A DNA stretch of 64,000 nt from Clostridia bacterium (lineage in GTDB: Bacteria; Bacillota; Clostridia; Oscillospirales; Acutalibacteraceae): assembly GCA_017407995.1 (NCBI GenBank), contig JAFQVM010000023.1, forward strand, positions 1-64,000, read 5' to 3'. The notes under the pieces are model-generated. The model saw only the letters and a program-made list of their open reading frames with translations. It made no database searches and was not told the origin of the DNA. The translations under genes and the position numbers were made by a program. Below are positions 25,543 to 34,481 of this stretch, one piece after another (the first letter of the stretch is position 1; every line of letters begins with the position of its first letter).

Positions 25543-26970
25543 TTAGTTTTTACTCAGCTGTATAGGCTTTCTGATAAGAAGTGACGTCAACGCTTTGAAG
25601 TTAAACGGAATAAGCGGATAGAGATAGCAACGGCCTGTGACTGTTTTATTAAATGCAACCAGCAGCACAATAGTAACTATACCGGCGATAAAGCCCCATA
25701 TATTAAACAGAGCTGTCAGTACAAGCAACAACATTCTGCACAGCTTGAAAGCATATCCGAGTTCATAGCTTGGCTGAGCAAAGTTCGTTATCGCAACAAA
25801 TGCCATATACAGCACAACTTCCGCCACGAACCACTTAGCTGAAATCGCAAATTCGCCAAGCACCAATGCTCCTATAACGCTAAATGAGTTGCTCAATGCA
25901 TTCGGTGTATTCAATGATGCGAGTTTAAGCGCATCAATTACGACCTCTATTATCAAAAGCTGAACTATTACCGGCACAAGTGTCGGGTCTTCTATCCGTA
26001 TAAAATCCAATTGCGGTGGTATAAATTCAGGGTTTTCAATAAGCAGATACCATACCGGTGTGAGCATAAGTGTAAGAAAAAACACCACTATTCGTACAAA
26101 TCTAAGATAGGTGCCTATAAGGCTCGGAAAATAATAATCGTTTGTATCTTGCAAAAAGTCGAAGATTCCTGTCGGTATTATCATAACCGAAGGAGAGTTA
26201 TCCGTTATTACAAGTATGCTTCCCTCGTAAATACACGCAGCAGCACTGTCAGGTCGCTCGGTATATCTCACCTTCGGAAATGGGTTAAACCGCTGCTTGG
26301 GTATAAGACATTCAGCTAAGCTCTCATGCGCCATTGACAACGCATTTACATCTATTTCAGACAGCTTTTTCTTGAGCTTTTTCACCTCATTGGCATCAGC
26401 TACTCCATCAAGGTAACAGACAACTACATCAGTTTTTGACTTTTTTCCTATCTGTGTAATATACATCGTCAGATTCGTGTTTCTCACTCGTCTGCGTATA
26501 AGCGCCGTGTTGAAAATCAACGTCTCAACAAATCCGTCGTGCGAGCCCCTCAAGACCTTGTCATTCTCCGGCTCTCCCACAGAACGCACGGGATACGTAC
26601 GTGCATCTATTATTATTGCATCGTTATATCCCTCAACAAGCATTCCGAGCGCTCCGGAAAACACGTAGGTCTCAAAGCTGTCAAGGTCGCTTACAACCTC
26701 CGTCTCAACATACGGAACAAAGGAGTTTGCAAACTCTCTTGTATTTTTCAATGCACTTAATTTTTCATCCGTAGCACCCATCATGAAAGTCATGATTTTT
26801 TCCATGACATCATCTTTCACAAATCCGTCAATAAAATAAAGCATCGCATTTCTTGAGCCTATTCTTATCTGACGGCTTACAAGGTCAAAGCTCTCCGACA
26901 CTCGCAATCTGTTATTTACCAGAACAACATTTTCCATGTACTGATTGCCAAACTTTTGCTTTTCATCCAT
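25543..26970 (-). CDS. GerA/SpoVAF-family spore germination protein
   Basis: A GerA-type A-subunit homolog expected in the inner spore membrane, where these proteins sense germinants or help release dipicolinate. The N-terminal soluble domain includes RNAMLYFIDGFVKDDVMEK (about 38-56) and the membrane part shows NSPSVMIIPTGIFDFLQDTNDYYFPSL and SLNTPNALSNSFSVIGALVLGEFA. It has about five membrane segments in the second half. The ATG at 26970 is fixed by GGCGGGG upstream; the frame stays open to 27039. It is the last gene of an operon with two putative spore-envelope genes; no GerB or GerC partner is present. SpoVAF and stand-alone GerA forms cannot be separated here. Confidence 0.85.
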   Translation of the reverse strand: MDEKQKFGNQYMENVVLVNNRLRVSESFDLVSRQIRIGSRNAMLYFIDGFVKDDVMEKIMTFMMGATDEKLSALKNTREFANSFVPYVETEVVSDLDSFETYVFSGALGMLVEGYNDAIIIDARTYPVRSVGEPENDKVLRGSHDGFVETLIFNTALIRRRVRNTNLTMYITQIGKKSKTDVVVCYLDGVADANEVKKLKKKLSEIDVNALSMAHESLAECLIPKQRFNPFPKVRYTERPDSAAACIYEGSILVITDNSPSVMIIPTGIFDFLQDTNDYYFPSLIGTYLRFVRIVVFFLTLMLTPVWYLLIENPEFIPPQLDFIRIEDPTLVPVIVQLLIIEVVIDALKLASLNTPNALSNSFSVIGALVLGEFAISAKWFVAEVVLYMAFVAITNFAQPSYELGYAFKLCRMLLLVLTALFNIWGFIAGIVTIVLLVAFNKTVTGRCYLYPLIPFNFKALTSLLIRKPIQLSKN

Positions 26971-27057
26971 TCTATCCCCGCCTTTAAGCAAAAAATAATG
27001 TATGATGTGGCAACTGCCAACACCATACATTATCCGCAAAATTTTCCGCTTTATGCG

Positions 27058-28410
27058 CTATGAATTGTAATAGTAGTTCTCTGCAAGAGCGTTCCACAAC
27101 GCCTGACCGACATACGGCACTACAGGCAATCCAAAATATCGCTGTGCAGCATTTACTGCCTCGCCTGTTCTCGCTCCGTAAATGCCGTCCGCAGTAATAA
27201 GAGGAACTGACGATGCCCTTCTTGACAATACTCTCAAAAACTCCTGAAGCTGTCTTACAGCGCTGCCAGTACTGCCGTTGACAAGGTTATAGCCCGGATA
27301 GAAAAGGTTTCGATACTGCTCATAAACAGCAAATTCGCCCGGGAATGAGTTCAATATGCTGTTATAAACATTCTGCAACGCATTCCAAGTGTCTCTGCCG
27401 ACTATACCGTCCTGTGCAAGACCGTACGCACGTTGAAAGCTCAGAACGCTGTTGTAGGTCGCAGGACCGAATATTCTGTCGACTTCAGGTACAGAAACAT
27501 TTCTGTTGTAGTTGCCGATAAAATTCAAATAATATTGAATCAATGCTACATCCAACCCTCTGTCGCCCTGACGAATAACAGTCTTAAACTGCCTCTCAAC
27601 ATCACTGTACTGTAGTCCCTCGCTGTAAAGCTCTCCAAGACGCAATATACCTGAATATATCTGCTTAATTCTATACCACGTTGCCTTGCCGACTATACCG
27701 TCAACCGTCAAGTTGAAAATTCTCTGAAACGTCTTTACTGCCTCACGTGTTGCGGAGTCAAAAACTCCGTTGGGATTGGGTATCCTCGGAATCGCCGGAT
27801 AGTTTTGAGCAATCCTGTTCAACTGACGCTGTATTATACGGGTATTCTCACCGACACTGCCCACACGCAACGCTCTGCCAGGATATGATTCCTGCACATT
27901 CCGTACAGGTGCCGTTTTTATATTGACATCATTGCCGTAATAATACTGAAGCATCCTGTACGGCGTATAGCCCTGATTGGCAAGCGTTACCGTTCCCCAC
28001 TGCGAAAGTCCGTCACAGGTAACTCCCCTACCGGAACAGTACTGAGTGAAATATGGCTGAATCTGTGTACCTTTCGTAACATAGTTGTCGAAAAGTTCAT
28101 CGACCAATCTGCTTATATTTGAAAATATATCTCTGCCGTCTACATATGCCTGGTCATATGCCGTCGAATTTGTGATATCAAAATTATATCCCCTGCTCCT
28201 GTAATGCTCAGTATATATACGGTTGAGTGCAAAACTCGTCTGTGCATATATATTTGCCCTTATTGCATTCTCCGGCCATGTAGGATAAATTTCGCTCGAT
28301 GCAACGTTCTTTATATAAGTCGCAAAGGGAATTGTCACATTTCTTGCATTCTCGTTCGGTCTGCCAAGATGCACGGTTATGTTTTGCGGAATTACCGGAA
28401 GTTCTGCCAC
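27058..28410 (-). CDS. SpoIID-like domain protein with three peptidoglycan-binding repeats
   Basis: Residues 1-160 resemble the SpoIID/LytB region (FATYIKNVASSEIYPTWPENA, YAQTSFALNR, CDGLSQWGTVTLANQGYT). Three PG_binding_1 repeats follow: VGSVGENTRIIQRQLNRIA with FDSATREAVKTFQRIFNL, then IRQGDRGLDVALIQYYLNFI with FGPATYNSVLSFQRAYGL, then a third ending GIYGARTGEAVNAAQRYFGL. No signal peptide is visible, so it may be made in the mother cell and placed on the spore surface or cortex. It starts with GTG behind GAGGAGGGG, 12 bp after the previous gene. Confidence 0.8.
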   Translation of the reverse strand: MAELPVIPQNITVHLGRPNENARNVTIPFATYIKNVASSEIYPTWPENAIRANIYAQTSFALNRIYTEHYRSRGYNFDITNSTAYDQAYVDGRDIFSNISRLVDELFDNYVTKGTQIQPYFTQYCSGRGVTCDGLSQWGTVTLANQGYTPYRMLQYYYGNDVNIKTAPVRNVQESYPGRALRVGSVGENTRIIQRQLNRIAQNYPAIPRIPNPNGVFDSATREAVKTFQRIFNLTVDGIVGKATWYRIKQIYSGILRLGELYSEGLQYSDVERQFKTVIRQGDRGLDVALIQYYLNFIGNYNRNVSVPEVDRIFGPATYNSVLSFQRAYGLAQDGIVGRDTWNALQNVYNSILNSFPGEFAVYEQYRNLFYPGYNLVNGSTGSAVRQLQEFLRVLSRRASSVPLITADGIYGARTGEAVNAAQRYFGLPVVPYVGQALWNALAENYYYNS

Positions 28411-28422
28411 TTATACCCCTCC

Positions 28423-29469
28423 TCAAAGCCGTGGCTCGAGTTCTACAACACGAACCGGGTTCGGCTGCGTACCGCCATTGACTGTGGGTATCATTTCAAC
28501 AGACTGGATAGACACTACACCGTCAAAGACAGGCACATTTTCAAAATTCATCGGTGTGAAATTCGGGTGCTCAACATAAACGTTATATGTTGCATATGGA
28601 ATTACTCCGTTATCGTCGGGACTTAACGACAAACTCTTGTCAGGTGCGGGAAGCTCCAAATTATTGAGAATACCGCTGGCATCCGTAAACAAGTCGTATA
28701 TATAGTAGTTCTGTCCGTCTATGTTTTTATAGACTACCACTCGACTGTTGCTGACGGGATAAAGTCCCGTTGATGCAAAGGTCTCAACACGAAGAAGTCC
28801 CTTTTTATTGAAGTTCCTTGTGTACTCCCTGTATCGCTCAGACGCCTCCGGTGTGTTGTGCCTCGAAAGATTCTGACCGGCAATTATTTCGCCTGTATTA
28901 TCGGCTGTCCGCATTCTTGAGCTTGACAGCTCAGGAACATTCAGAAACTCCGGACGGTGTATCTCGTTTTCTACTGTTCCCGAACGCTGAGTTGCAGTCA
29001 TCTGCGGCACGGCGTCCATTTGATTTGTGCTGTCCGCTCTCTGCTCAGTAAATTGCGTAATCGGTGCCTGCGGAACTATCGGCCGCTGAGGAACCTCCGT
29101 CATATTCTGCGTGCGGCGTGGAATCTCAGGTTGAAGGCGTGGTCCTGTCACTTGACCCTGTGTTTCCGCCTGTCGGTTCACAGGCTGCTGTGTCACATCA
29201 AACCGCTGCTGAGGCGTTTCCGGCATCTCAAACAAAGCCGAGTTTGCCGGCTGTGCCAACGGCTCTGTATCCCTGATTTCAACCGAATTTGACTCGTTTT
29301 GCGTTGTCGGTGACTGGTTTAACTGAACATTGTTTTGAGTTATATTTACTATATTCGATGTACCGTCCTGCTCGTCGGATGACATGCGAGGAAAGGAAGT
29401 ACGCTTTTCAAATTCAATAAGCTGTTTTTTATATCGTTCCATCAAAGAATTCATATCTTCGTTAGTCAT
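28423..29469 (-). CDS. Pro/Gln-rich protein with C-terminal Cna_B-like domain, putative spore-envelope protein
   Basis: The first about 215 residues are low-complexity, rich in Q, T, N and P (TQQPVNRQAETQGQVTGP), probably disordered. From about residue 220 a beta-sandwich of the carboxypeptidase-regulatory/Cna_B type appears: GLLRVETFASTGLYPVSNSRVVV, then DASGILNNLELPAPDKSLSL and YATYNVYVEHPNF. No signal peptide is visible. It is first in an operon with a SpoIID/PG-binding gene and a GerA gene, so a spore-coat or cortex role is inferred from context. GGAGG precedes the ATG. Confidence 0.6.
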   Translation of the reverse strand: MTNEDMNSLMERYKKQLIEFEKRTSFPRMSSDEQDGTSNIVNITQNNVQLNQSPTTQNESNSVEIRDTEPLAQPANSALFEMPETPQQRFDVTQQPVNRQAETQGQVTGPRLQPEIPRRTQNMTEVPQRPIVPQAPITQFTEQRADSTNQMDAVPQMTATQRSGTVENEIHRPEFLNVPELSSSRMRTADNTGEIIAGQNLSRHNTPEASERYREYTRNFNKKGLLRVETFASTGLYPVSNSRVVVYKNIDGQNYYIYDLFTDASGILNNLELPAPDKSLSLSPDDNGVIPYATYNVYVEHPNFTPMNFENVPVFDGVVSIQSVEMIPTVNGGTQPNPVRVVELEPRL

Positions 29470-29540
29470 AGTTACCTCCGTAGATAATTTTTTGCAAAGC
29501 TATCCCATATCCAATATATTAAACCTCTAAAGTTTTGCCA

Positions 29541-29581
29541 CATATATAAAAGCCGCCCTTTAAGAGCGGCTTTTATATATG
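29541..29581. repeat. Perfect 16-bp inverted repeat between divergent genes
   Basis: Arms 29541-29556 and 29566-29581 (CATATATAAAAGCCGC and its complement) with a 9-nt loop. It resembles a terminator on both strands but lies between the divergent start regions of the spore operon and the next gene, 72 bp upstream of the spore operon start. Confidence 0.7.
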
Positions 29582-29730
29582 TTACTGCTATACTTTGAAA
29601 ATGTTCGTTTTAAATGCGACATTTTACTACATTTTTCATATTCTTTCTGCTTTTTTCATGTTTATAGTTGAATGTATACTCCTCAAATGATATAATCCAC
29701 TCATTATCTATATTTTTCGGTGATGCAGTT

Positions 29731-30666
29731 TTGAAAAGAATCGTTCCCATATTTTTGTTTATATTTATATTTTCGGCGTTATTCCTGCCCACGGCATTTG
29801 CTTCAGTTAAACTTGATGGCTCGATAACTCCCGATGAACTTGAGGACTCCAATCTTCAAGTCCAATGTGAAAACGGCAACAGCGGCTGCGGGATTCATGT
29901 CTTTGTAACTTACTACAAACCCTTTCCCGACAGCTCTGAAATATATCTCGCCCTTGCCTCAGAGCTTGACGGTGAACAAATCCTTGCTGACGGACCTTTC
30001 GGCTTTGAGATATACATCGAAAACTCTCCTGTCATAAGAATTCACACAAACAGCCGTGCCGATTTTGACACATCATACTATGATGTGAAGGTCAGCAACA
30101 GAATTGATTTTTCTTGCATGAGATGCGAAACTTCTATACTGTTCAAAAATCATATGCCCGATACTCCGAAAATTTATGTCAAGGCTATTGATAATGAAGG
30201 TGTTCCTTCAAAGTCTTTCAAAATAAATACGGTAATGCCCGAAACAACTACCAAGCCTGCAGAAAGCACAGGCAAACCATCATATAATTTCACTTTGCCG
30301 GACTTCGATATAACGAAGAAAACAACTGAACTCTACTCAAATCCAAAGAATGAAACCACTCTTGACAACGGCGAAACCAATGGAGAGAATGTTACTCCCA
30401 CACAACACATAAACAACGAAAATTCTCATGACTCAGGTAACACATATGCAACACAAAAAGACGTGGTAAACGTCAACAATTCAGACGAAAAACAAAAGTC
30501 TCAAAACGTTTCAAAATACGACTTATCAATTCAAACCGTCGATAAAGAAAACCCCGCTTCCAAAAAGCGTAACAGGCTCGTTCTGACTTGTGCGGTTGCC
30601 GTTACCGTCATTCTTGCAGGTGCTGCAACTACAGGAATAAAAGCGAGTTTTAAAAAACGACAATAA
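29731..30666 (+). CDS. Membrane-anchored extracellular protein, unknown function
   Basis: A 311-aa protein with signal peptide (FLFIFIFSALFLPTAFAS), a beta-rich ectodomain of about 150 residues, a long Thr/Asn/Glu-rich linker (residues about 170-270) and one C-terminal membrane helix (LVLTCAVAVTVILAGAATTG) with a basic tail. The TTG start at 29731 gives a standard signal peptide and has GGTGAT upstream; the frame is open to 29668. The ectodomain pattern SEIYLALASELDGEQIL recalls DOMON or CBM9-like sandwiches but I cannot assign it. Confidence 0.6.
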   Translation: MKRIVPIFLFIFIFSALFLPTAFASVKLDGSITPDELEDSNLQVQCENGNSGCGIHVFVTYYKPFPDSSEIYLALASELDGEQILADGPFGFEIYIENSPVIRIHTNSRADFDTSYYDVKVSNRIDFSCMRCETSILFKNHMPDTPKIYVKAIDNEGVPSKSFKINTVMPETTTKPAESTGKPSYNFTLPDFDITKKTTELYSNPKNETTLDNGETNGENVTPTQHINNENSHDSGNTYATQKDVVNVNNSDEKQKSQNVSKYDLSIQTVDKENPASKKRNRLVLTCAVAVTVILAGAATTGIKASFKKRQ

Positions 30667-30670
30667 ATTA

Positions 30671-30704
30671 AAAACCTCCTGCAGTCACCTGCAGGAGGTT
30701 TTTT
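30671..30704. terminator. Bidirectional terminator
   Basis: AAAACCTCCTGCAG-TCAC-CTGCAGGAGGTTTTTT between convergent genes. Confidence 0.88.
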
Positions 30705-30710
30705 CTCCAA

Positions 30711-30863
30711 TTAGCCGAGAATTGTCTCAAAAGCCTCTATAATCTTAGCAAATATATCGCTAAACTTTGTAATGAAACCTGACATATCAGCGCCTGTGAG
30801 CTTTGAAATAATTTCAGCAATGTACATCGGAATATCGCTGAGAAAAGCAATTATTGCAAGCAT
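30711..30863 (-). CDS. Amphipathic 50-aa peptide
   Basis: A small gene with a strong ribosome-binding site (AAAGGAGGTGGAG before ATG) and its own terminator. The product begins MLAIIAFLSDIPMYIAEIIS and ends FAKIIEAFETILG, forming two predicted amphipathic or hydrophobic helices joined by TGADMSG. There is no leader motif or Cys. The C-terminal pattern resembles the hydrophobic tails of the secreted proteins at 7956-12128. It could be a membrane-active peptide, a small regulatory membrane protein or a toxin; nothing in the sequence decides this. A GTG-led frame to 30902 is open but lacks a ribosome site. Confidence 0.6.
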   Translation of the reverse strand: MLAIIAFLSDIPMYIAEIISKLTGADMSGFITKFSDIFAKIIEAFETILG

Positions 30864-31073
30864 CTCTCCACCTCCTTTTTCCTGTTTGATTAAATATACC
30901 ATTCAAAACCTTGCTTTTCAAGGGATTATTTCATAGTTTAGTAATCATAAATATTAAATTTATGTTTGTTCTGCTAATTTTTTACTTTGTTAAGAAAAAG
31001 TTTATTTTTATACGCTATAATGCAACATGAAATATCCTGATTTCAACAAAAATATACATTTAGTGAGGTTTTT

Positions 31074-32642
31074 ATGAACGACAATTTTGCAAATTTTGAA
31101 CGCTACACAAAAATCCACACCGTCAGAGATCTTATTGACAACAGTGCAGAGACTTTTGGCGAAAAAACTTTTATCAAGTACATGGACGGCGAAGAGATTG
31201 TTGAGAAAAGCTTTAACACTCTCAGAGAAAACAGTCTTGCTCTTTGCAGATATATTCGTTCCGTCTGCCCAACCAGAATGCACATTGCCATTATCGGTAA
31301 AACAACATACGAATACATATCAGTTATTACAGGCACTCTTATCAGCGGAAACGTTTTCGTTCCCTTTGCTCCCAACACCTCTGTTGAGGAAGCTGTTGAG
31401 CTTTTTGAGAGCGGAGACATCGAAGCTCTCTTCTATGAAAACGACTATGAGGACCGTGCAAAGAAAATTGCTGATGAATATGGCAAGCTCAAGGTTCTCG
31501 TAAATATGGGCAACTCCGACTGGTTTGCTAATATTTATGAAAAATACGGTAACGACTCCGAATACGCATCACTTTCGGAAATCGAGCTAAATCCCGAGGA
31601 TTGCGCAACAATCATCTACACATCAGGCACAACAGGTAAGAGAAAGGGCGTTATGCTCTCCTCTGCAAACCTTATCGCTAACATCACTTATACAGAATTT
31701 GAGCAGGGTGATGAAGTTCTTCTTTCAATTCTTCCCATGCATCACATTTTCTGCTTCACAAGTGACTATTTCAAATCTCTTCTTGAAGGTTTCACCGTTT
31801 GCCTCAACGGCGACATGAGCAACATAGCCAAGAATCTCACCATCTTCCAGCCCACAACAATAAGAATGGTTCCTATGATTGCAGAAACTCTCATCAGAAA
31901 AGTCAACTTGCTTCACAAGAAGTTCCCCCAGCTCACCCCAAGAGAAGCTGCCGAAAAGGTTTTCGGCAAGAATATCAGCTGGCTTGCTGTCGGTGGCGCA
32001 TACGTTGCCCCCAGTCTTATTGATGAATATGAAAAGCACGGCATCATTCTCCGTCAAGGTTACGGCATGAGTGAGACAAGCCCTAAAATCACAACCGGTG
32101 ATAACAGCAACAAGCACAAGTATTCAAGCGGTAAGATTATGAAGAGCATCTTCGACGTAAGAATCGTTGACGGTGAAATTCAGGTTAAGGGTAAGTCAGT
32201 TATGATGGGTTACTACAAAATGCCTGAAGAGACAGCTTCTGCTTTCACTCGTGACGGATACCTCAGAACAGGTGACCTCGGCAGATTCAGCAAAGACGGC
32301 GAACACCTCTATGTTACCGGCCGAATCAAGAATCTCATCATTCTCTCAAACGGAGAAAACATTTCTCCCGAAGAGCTTGAAAAGAAGTTTGCTGACGAAA
32401 AGGTTATCAAGGAAATCGTTGTCTATGCTGATGATGACAGAATAATAGCTGAAGTTTACCCCGACTTGGAATATGCAAAAGCTATCGGAATAGAGGATAT
32501 TAAAAAATACCTTAAAGGCAAAGTACGTGAAGCTAACGAAGGTGAAAAGCCCGAAAGAGAAATCACCAAACTTATCCTCAGAGAAATTCCGTTCACCAAG
32601 ACTACAACAGGTAAAATAAAGAGAGGTTCTGTAACCTTTTAA
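31074..32642 (+). CDS. Free-standing adenylation enzyme (AMP-dependent acyl/aminoacyl ligase)
   Basis: An ANL-superfamily enzyme that activates a carboxylate as the acyl-AMP. Core motifs: TSGTTGKRKG (residues 183-192), GYGMSETSPKI (A5), TGDLGRFSKDGEHLYVTGR (A7/A8), ENISPEELEKKF and the catalytic Lys region PFTKTTTGKIKR at the C-terminus. The A4 region reads LPMHHIFCF, more like acyl- or aryl-CoA ligases than amino-acid A domains, so a fatty or aromatic acid is likelier. 522 aa. The following genes encode a condensation-type protein and a carrier protein, so the acyl group is probably loaded onto that carrier rather than CoA. Confidence 0.85.
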   Translation: MNDNFANFERYTKIHTVRDLIDNSAETFGEKTFIKYMDGEEIVEKSFNTLRENSLALCRYIRSVCPTRMHIAIIGKTTYEYISVITGTLISGNVFVPFAPNTSVEEAVELFESGDIEALFYENDYEDRAKKIADEYGKLKVLVNMGNSDWFANIYEKYGNDSEYASLSEIELNPEDCATIIYTSGTTGKRKGVMLSSANLIANITYTEFEQGDEVLLSILPMHHIFCFTSDYFKSLLEGFTVCLNGDMSNIAKNLTIFQPTTIRMVPMIAETLIRKVNLLHKKFPQLTPREAAEKVFGKNISWLAVGGAYVAPSLIDEYEKHGIILRQGYGMSETSPKITTGDNSNKHKYSSGKIMKSIFDVRIVDGEIQVKGKSVMMGYYKMPEETASAFTRDGYLRTGDLGRFSKDGEHLYVTGRIKNLIILSNGENISPEELEKKFADEKVIKEIVVYADDDRIIAEVYPDLEYAKAIGIEDIKKYLKGKVREANEGEKPEREITKLILREIPFTKTTTGKIKRGSVTF

Positions 32643-32680
32643 ATAACGAAAATAAAAATGAAAAAGCGGAGGACGAAACA

Positions 32681-34114
32681 ATGAAAGTTAAACTTCCCAA
32701 CGGTAAAAAGGTGGACGCTTACCCTATGATTCCCGCTCAAAAGCTCATGTGGTTTGTTGCTAATCACCACGGTAGCGACTCCCCTGTTCTCAACATCGTA
32801 ACAGGCTATTATTGGCAGGGCGAATTTGACACCGAGCTGATGAAAGAAGCCCTTTACGAGGCAATTGACAGATGTGACACCATGAGTTTGCGTTTTACTA
32901 AACGTCCTTTTGGCAAGGTTGTTCAGTATCTCGCCGATGAGTCAGGAATTGAAATTCTTGAAGAAGATTTATCTCACATGTCTTGGGATGATGCTCAGGA
33001 GTTTATCAAAGAGCGTTCACACTCCATGATTGACATGTTTGATAAACCGGTAAACGAAATCAAGATAATCCATCTTGAAAACGATTATCACGGTATTTAC
33101 ATGAAACTGCATCATCTCGCATTCGACGGTTTTTCATCAAAAGCTTTCCTTGCAGATGCACTTTCAATTTATCTTCACAAAAAATACGGCACGAAATATC
33201 CGAAGCCGATGAGAAGCTATATTGACATGGTCGAAAAGGAATTGGAGTATTCCAAATCCGAACAGGAAAAGAAAGATTCCAAATATTGGAAAGAGTCTGT
33301 CATAAAAGACGGTGAACCAATATATACCGACTATGTCCGTCCAAGCCGCTTGATTCAACAGAGAATAGAGAAAAGCAAGCCCAATCTTCGTGCAGCAGAA
33401 GTTCTTGACGGTGATAATCCGTCTTCAAGAACCCTCAAATTCAGCCTTGATGCTGAGACATCTCAGAAAATCCTACACATGGCCGCTGAGCGTGGACTTT
33501 CGGTCCCCTGCGTTCTTATGATGGGTATGCGCAGCGCACTTTCATCTTTCAACAATAACGAAAAAGATATTTCATACAAGGTCATGGTCAACAGACGTGC
33601 TACACTCCTCGAGAAAAAGTCAGGCGGTGTAAGAATGCACTTCTTCTCAATGCGAAATATCGTTGAGCCCGAAATGACCTTCACAGAGGCTGTAAGAGTT
33701 ATTGAGAAATCACAGAATGAGGTCTTTGAACACTCAAACATAAGCCCGATGAAAGCTGTTTTGCTTCGCCATTTGGGAATGAAAAAGTCAAACCGTTATA
33801 CATATGAATGCATAACTTTCTCATATCATCCTCACTTCCCGATGCCTTACTACGGTGAGGAAATGAAGAAAACAAGCCGTGGCTTCTGGTACAACAACGA
33901 CGCTTCCGTTCAGCCGCTTTACCTCACAGTAATGCACAGAAGCTATGACAACGGTCTTGACTTTAACTTCGAATACAGAATAGTCAACAATCCCGGCGAA
34001 GAACTTCTTCATTTCTATGATAAAATTCCTGATACACTCCTTCTCGGTTTGGAAAATCCCGATATAAAGGTTTCTGAAATTCTTGAAAAAATAAAGGAAG
34101 ATAAGGTGAAATAA
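32681..34114 (+). CDS. Stand-alone condensation-domain-like acyltransferase
   Basis: A 477-aa protein of the CoA-dependent acyltransferase/NRPS condensation superfamily. The catalytic HHxxxDG motif is present as HHLAFDG (residues 144-150). The N-terminus has the usual PMIPAQKLMWF start and LYEAIDRCDTMSLRF. The C-terminal half carries ISYKVMVNRRATLL (floor-loop region) and FNFEYRIVNN; no clear DFGWG motif is seen. It lies 38 bp after the adenylation gene behind a GCGGAGGA site and is followed 2 bp later by the carrier. It probably transfers the carrier-bound acyl group to an amine or hydroxyl acceptor; the acceptor is unknown. Confidence 0.82.
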   Translation: MKVKLPNGKKVDAYPMIPAQKLMWFVANHHGSDSPVLNIVTGYYWQGEFDTELMKEALYEAIDRCDTMSLRFTKRPFGKVVQYLADESGIEILEEDLSHMSWDDAQEFIKERSHSMIDMFDKPVNEIKIIHLENDYHGIYMKLHHLAFDGFSSKAFLADALSIYLHKKYGTKYPKPMRSYIDMVEKELEYSKSEQEKKDSKYWKESVIKDGEPIYTDYVRPSRLIQQRIEKSKPNLRAAEVLDGDNPSSRTLKFSLDAETSQKILHMAAERGLSVPCVLMMGMRSALSSFNNNEKDISYKVMVNRRATLLEKKSGGVRMHFFSMRNIVEPEMTFTEAVRVIEKSQNEVFEHSNISPMKAVLLRHLGMKKSNRYTYECITFSYHPHFPMPYYGEEMKKTSRGFWYNNDASVQPLYLTVMHRSYDNGLDFNFEYRIVNNPGEELLHFYDKIPDTLLLGLENPDIKVSEILEKIKEDKVK

Positions 34115-34116
34115 AA

Positions 34117-34338
34117 ATGGAAAAGATAATTAATATACTTCTTGAATATGTTGAGCCCGATGAGCCGATTACAGCAGAAACAAGCATAAAATACGACCTC
34201 GGAATGTCCTCCTTCGATTTGGTTTGCTTCGGTGATGATATTTTTGATGAGTTTGGAGTAAGACTTACTCCTTCCAATTTCAAAGACTGCGACACCGTCG
34301 GAAGACTTGCAGCATTTGTTGAAAATAACGCAGACTAA
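34117..34338 (+). CDS. Acyl/peptidyl carrier protein
   Basis: A 73-aa acidic carrier protein. The phosphopantetheine attachment motif is LGMSSFDLV with Ser32, and the flanking helix GDDIFDEFGVRL fits the ACP/PCP fold. The Asp usually just before the Ser is Ser here (MSS instead of xDS). It ends the three-gene adenylation-condensation-carrier operon, 2 bp after the condensation gene. No phosphopantetheinyl transferase or thioesterase is in the window. Confidence 0.88.
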   Translation: MEKIINILLEYVEPDEPITAETSIKYDLGMSSFDLVCFGDDIFDEFGVRLTPSNFKDCDTVGRLAAFVENNAD

Positions 34339-34353
34339 TCTTTCTCTACCTAA

Positions 34354-34394
34354 GAAAGCCGCAAATCCTTTAATGGATTGCGGCTTTCGCTTTT
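34354..34394 (+). terminator. Terminator of the A/C/T operon
   Basis: GAAAGCCGCAAATCC / GGATTGCGGCTTTC hairpin followed by GCTTTT, just after the carrier gene. Confidence 0.85.
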
Positions 34395-34431
34395 GTATAC
34401 TCAAAATGCAAAATTTATAATATCAGTAAAC

Positions 34432-34460
34432 TTGCTGATTTAATACAGATGTGATATATT
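34432..34460 (+). promoter_or_regulatory. SigA-type promoter of the ADP-ribosylglycohydrolase operon
   Basis: TTGCTG (34432-34437), 17-nt spacer, TATATT (34455-34460), 21 bp upstream of the start codon. Confidence 0.65.
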
Positions 34461-34481
34461 TTAGAAAAGGAGGTTCGTTAT

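Noticed and set aside
29610..29852. 80-codon minus-strand frame opposite the 29731 gene
   Set aside because: Antisense shadow of the signal-peptide region, no ribosome site, low-complexity composition.
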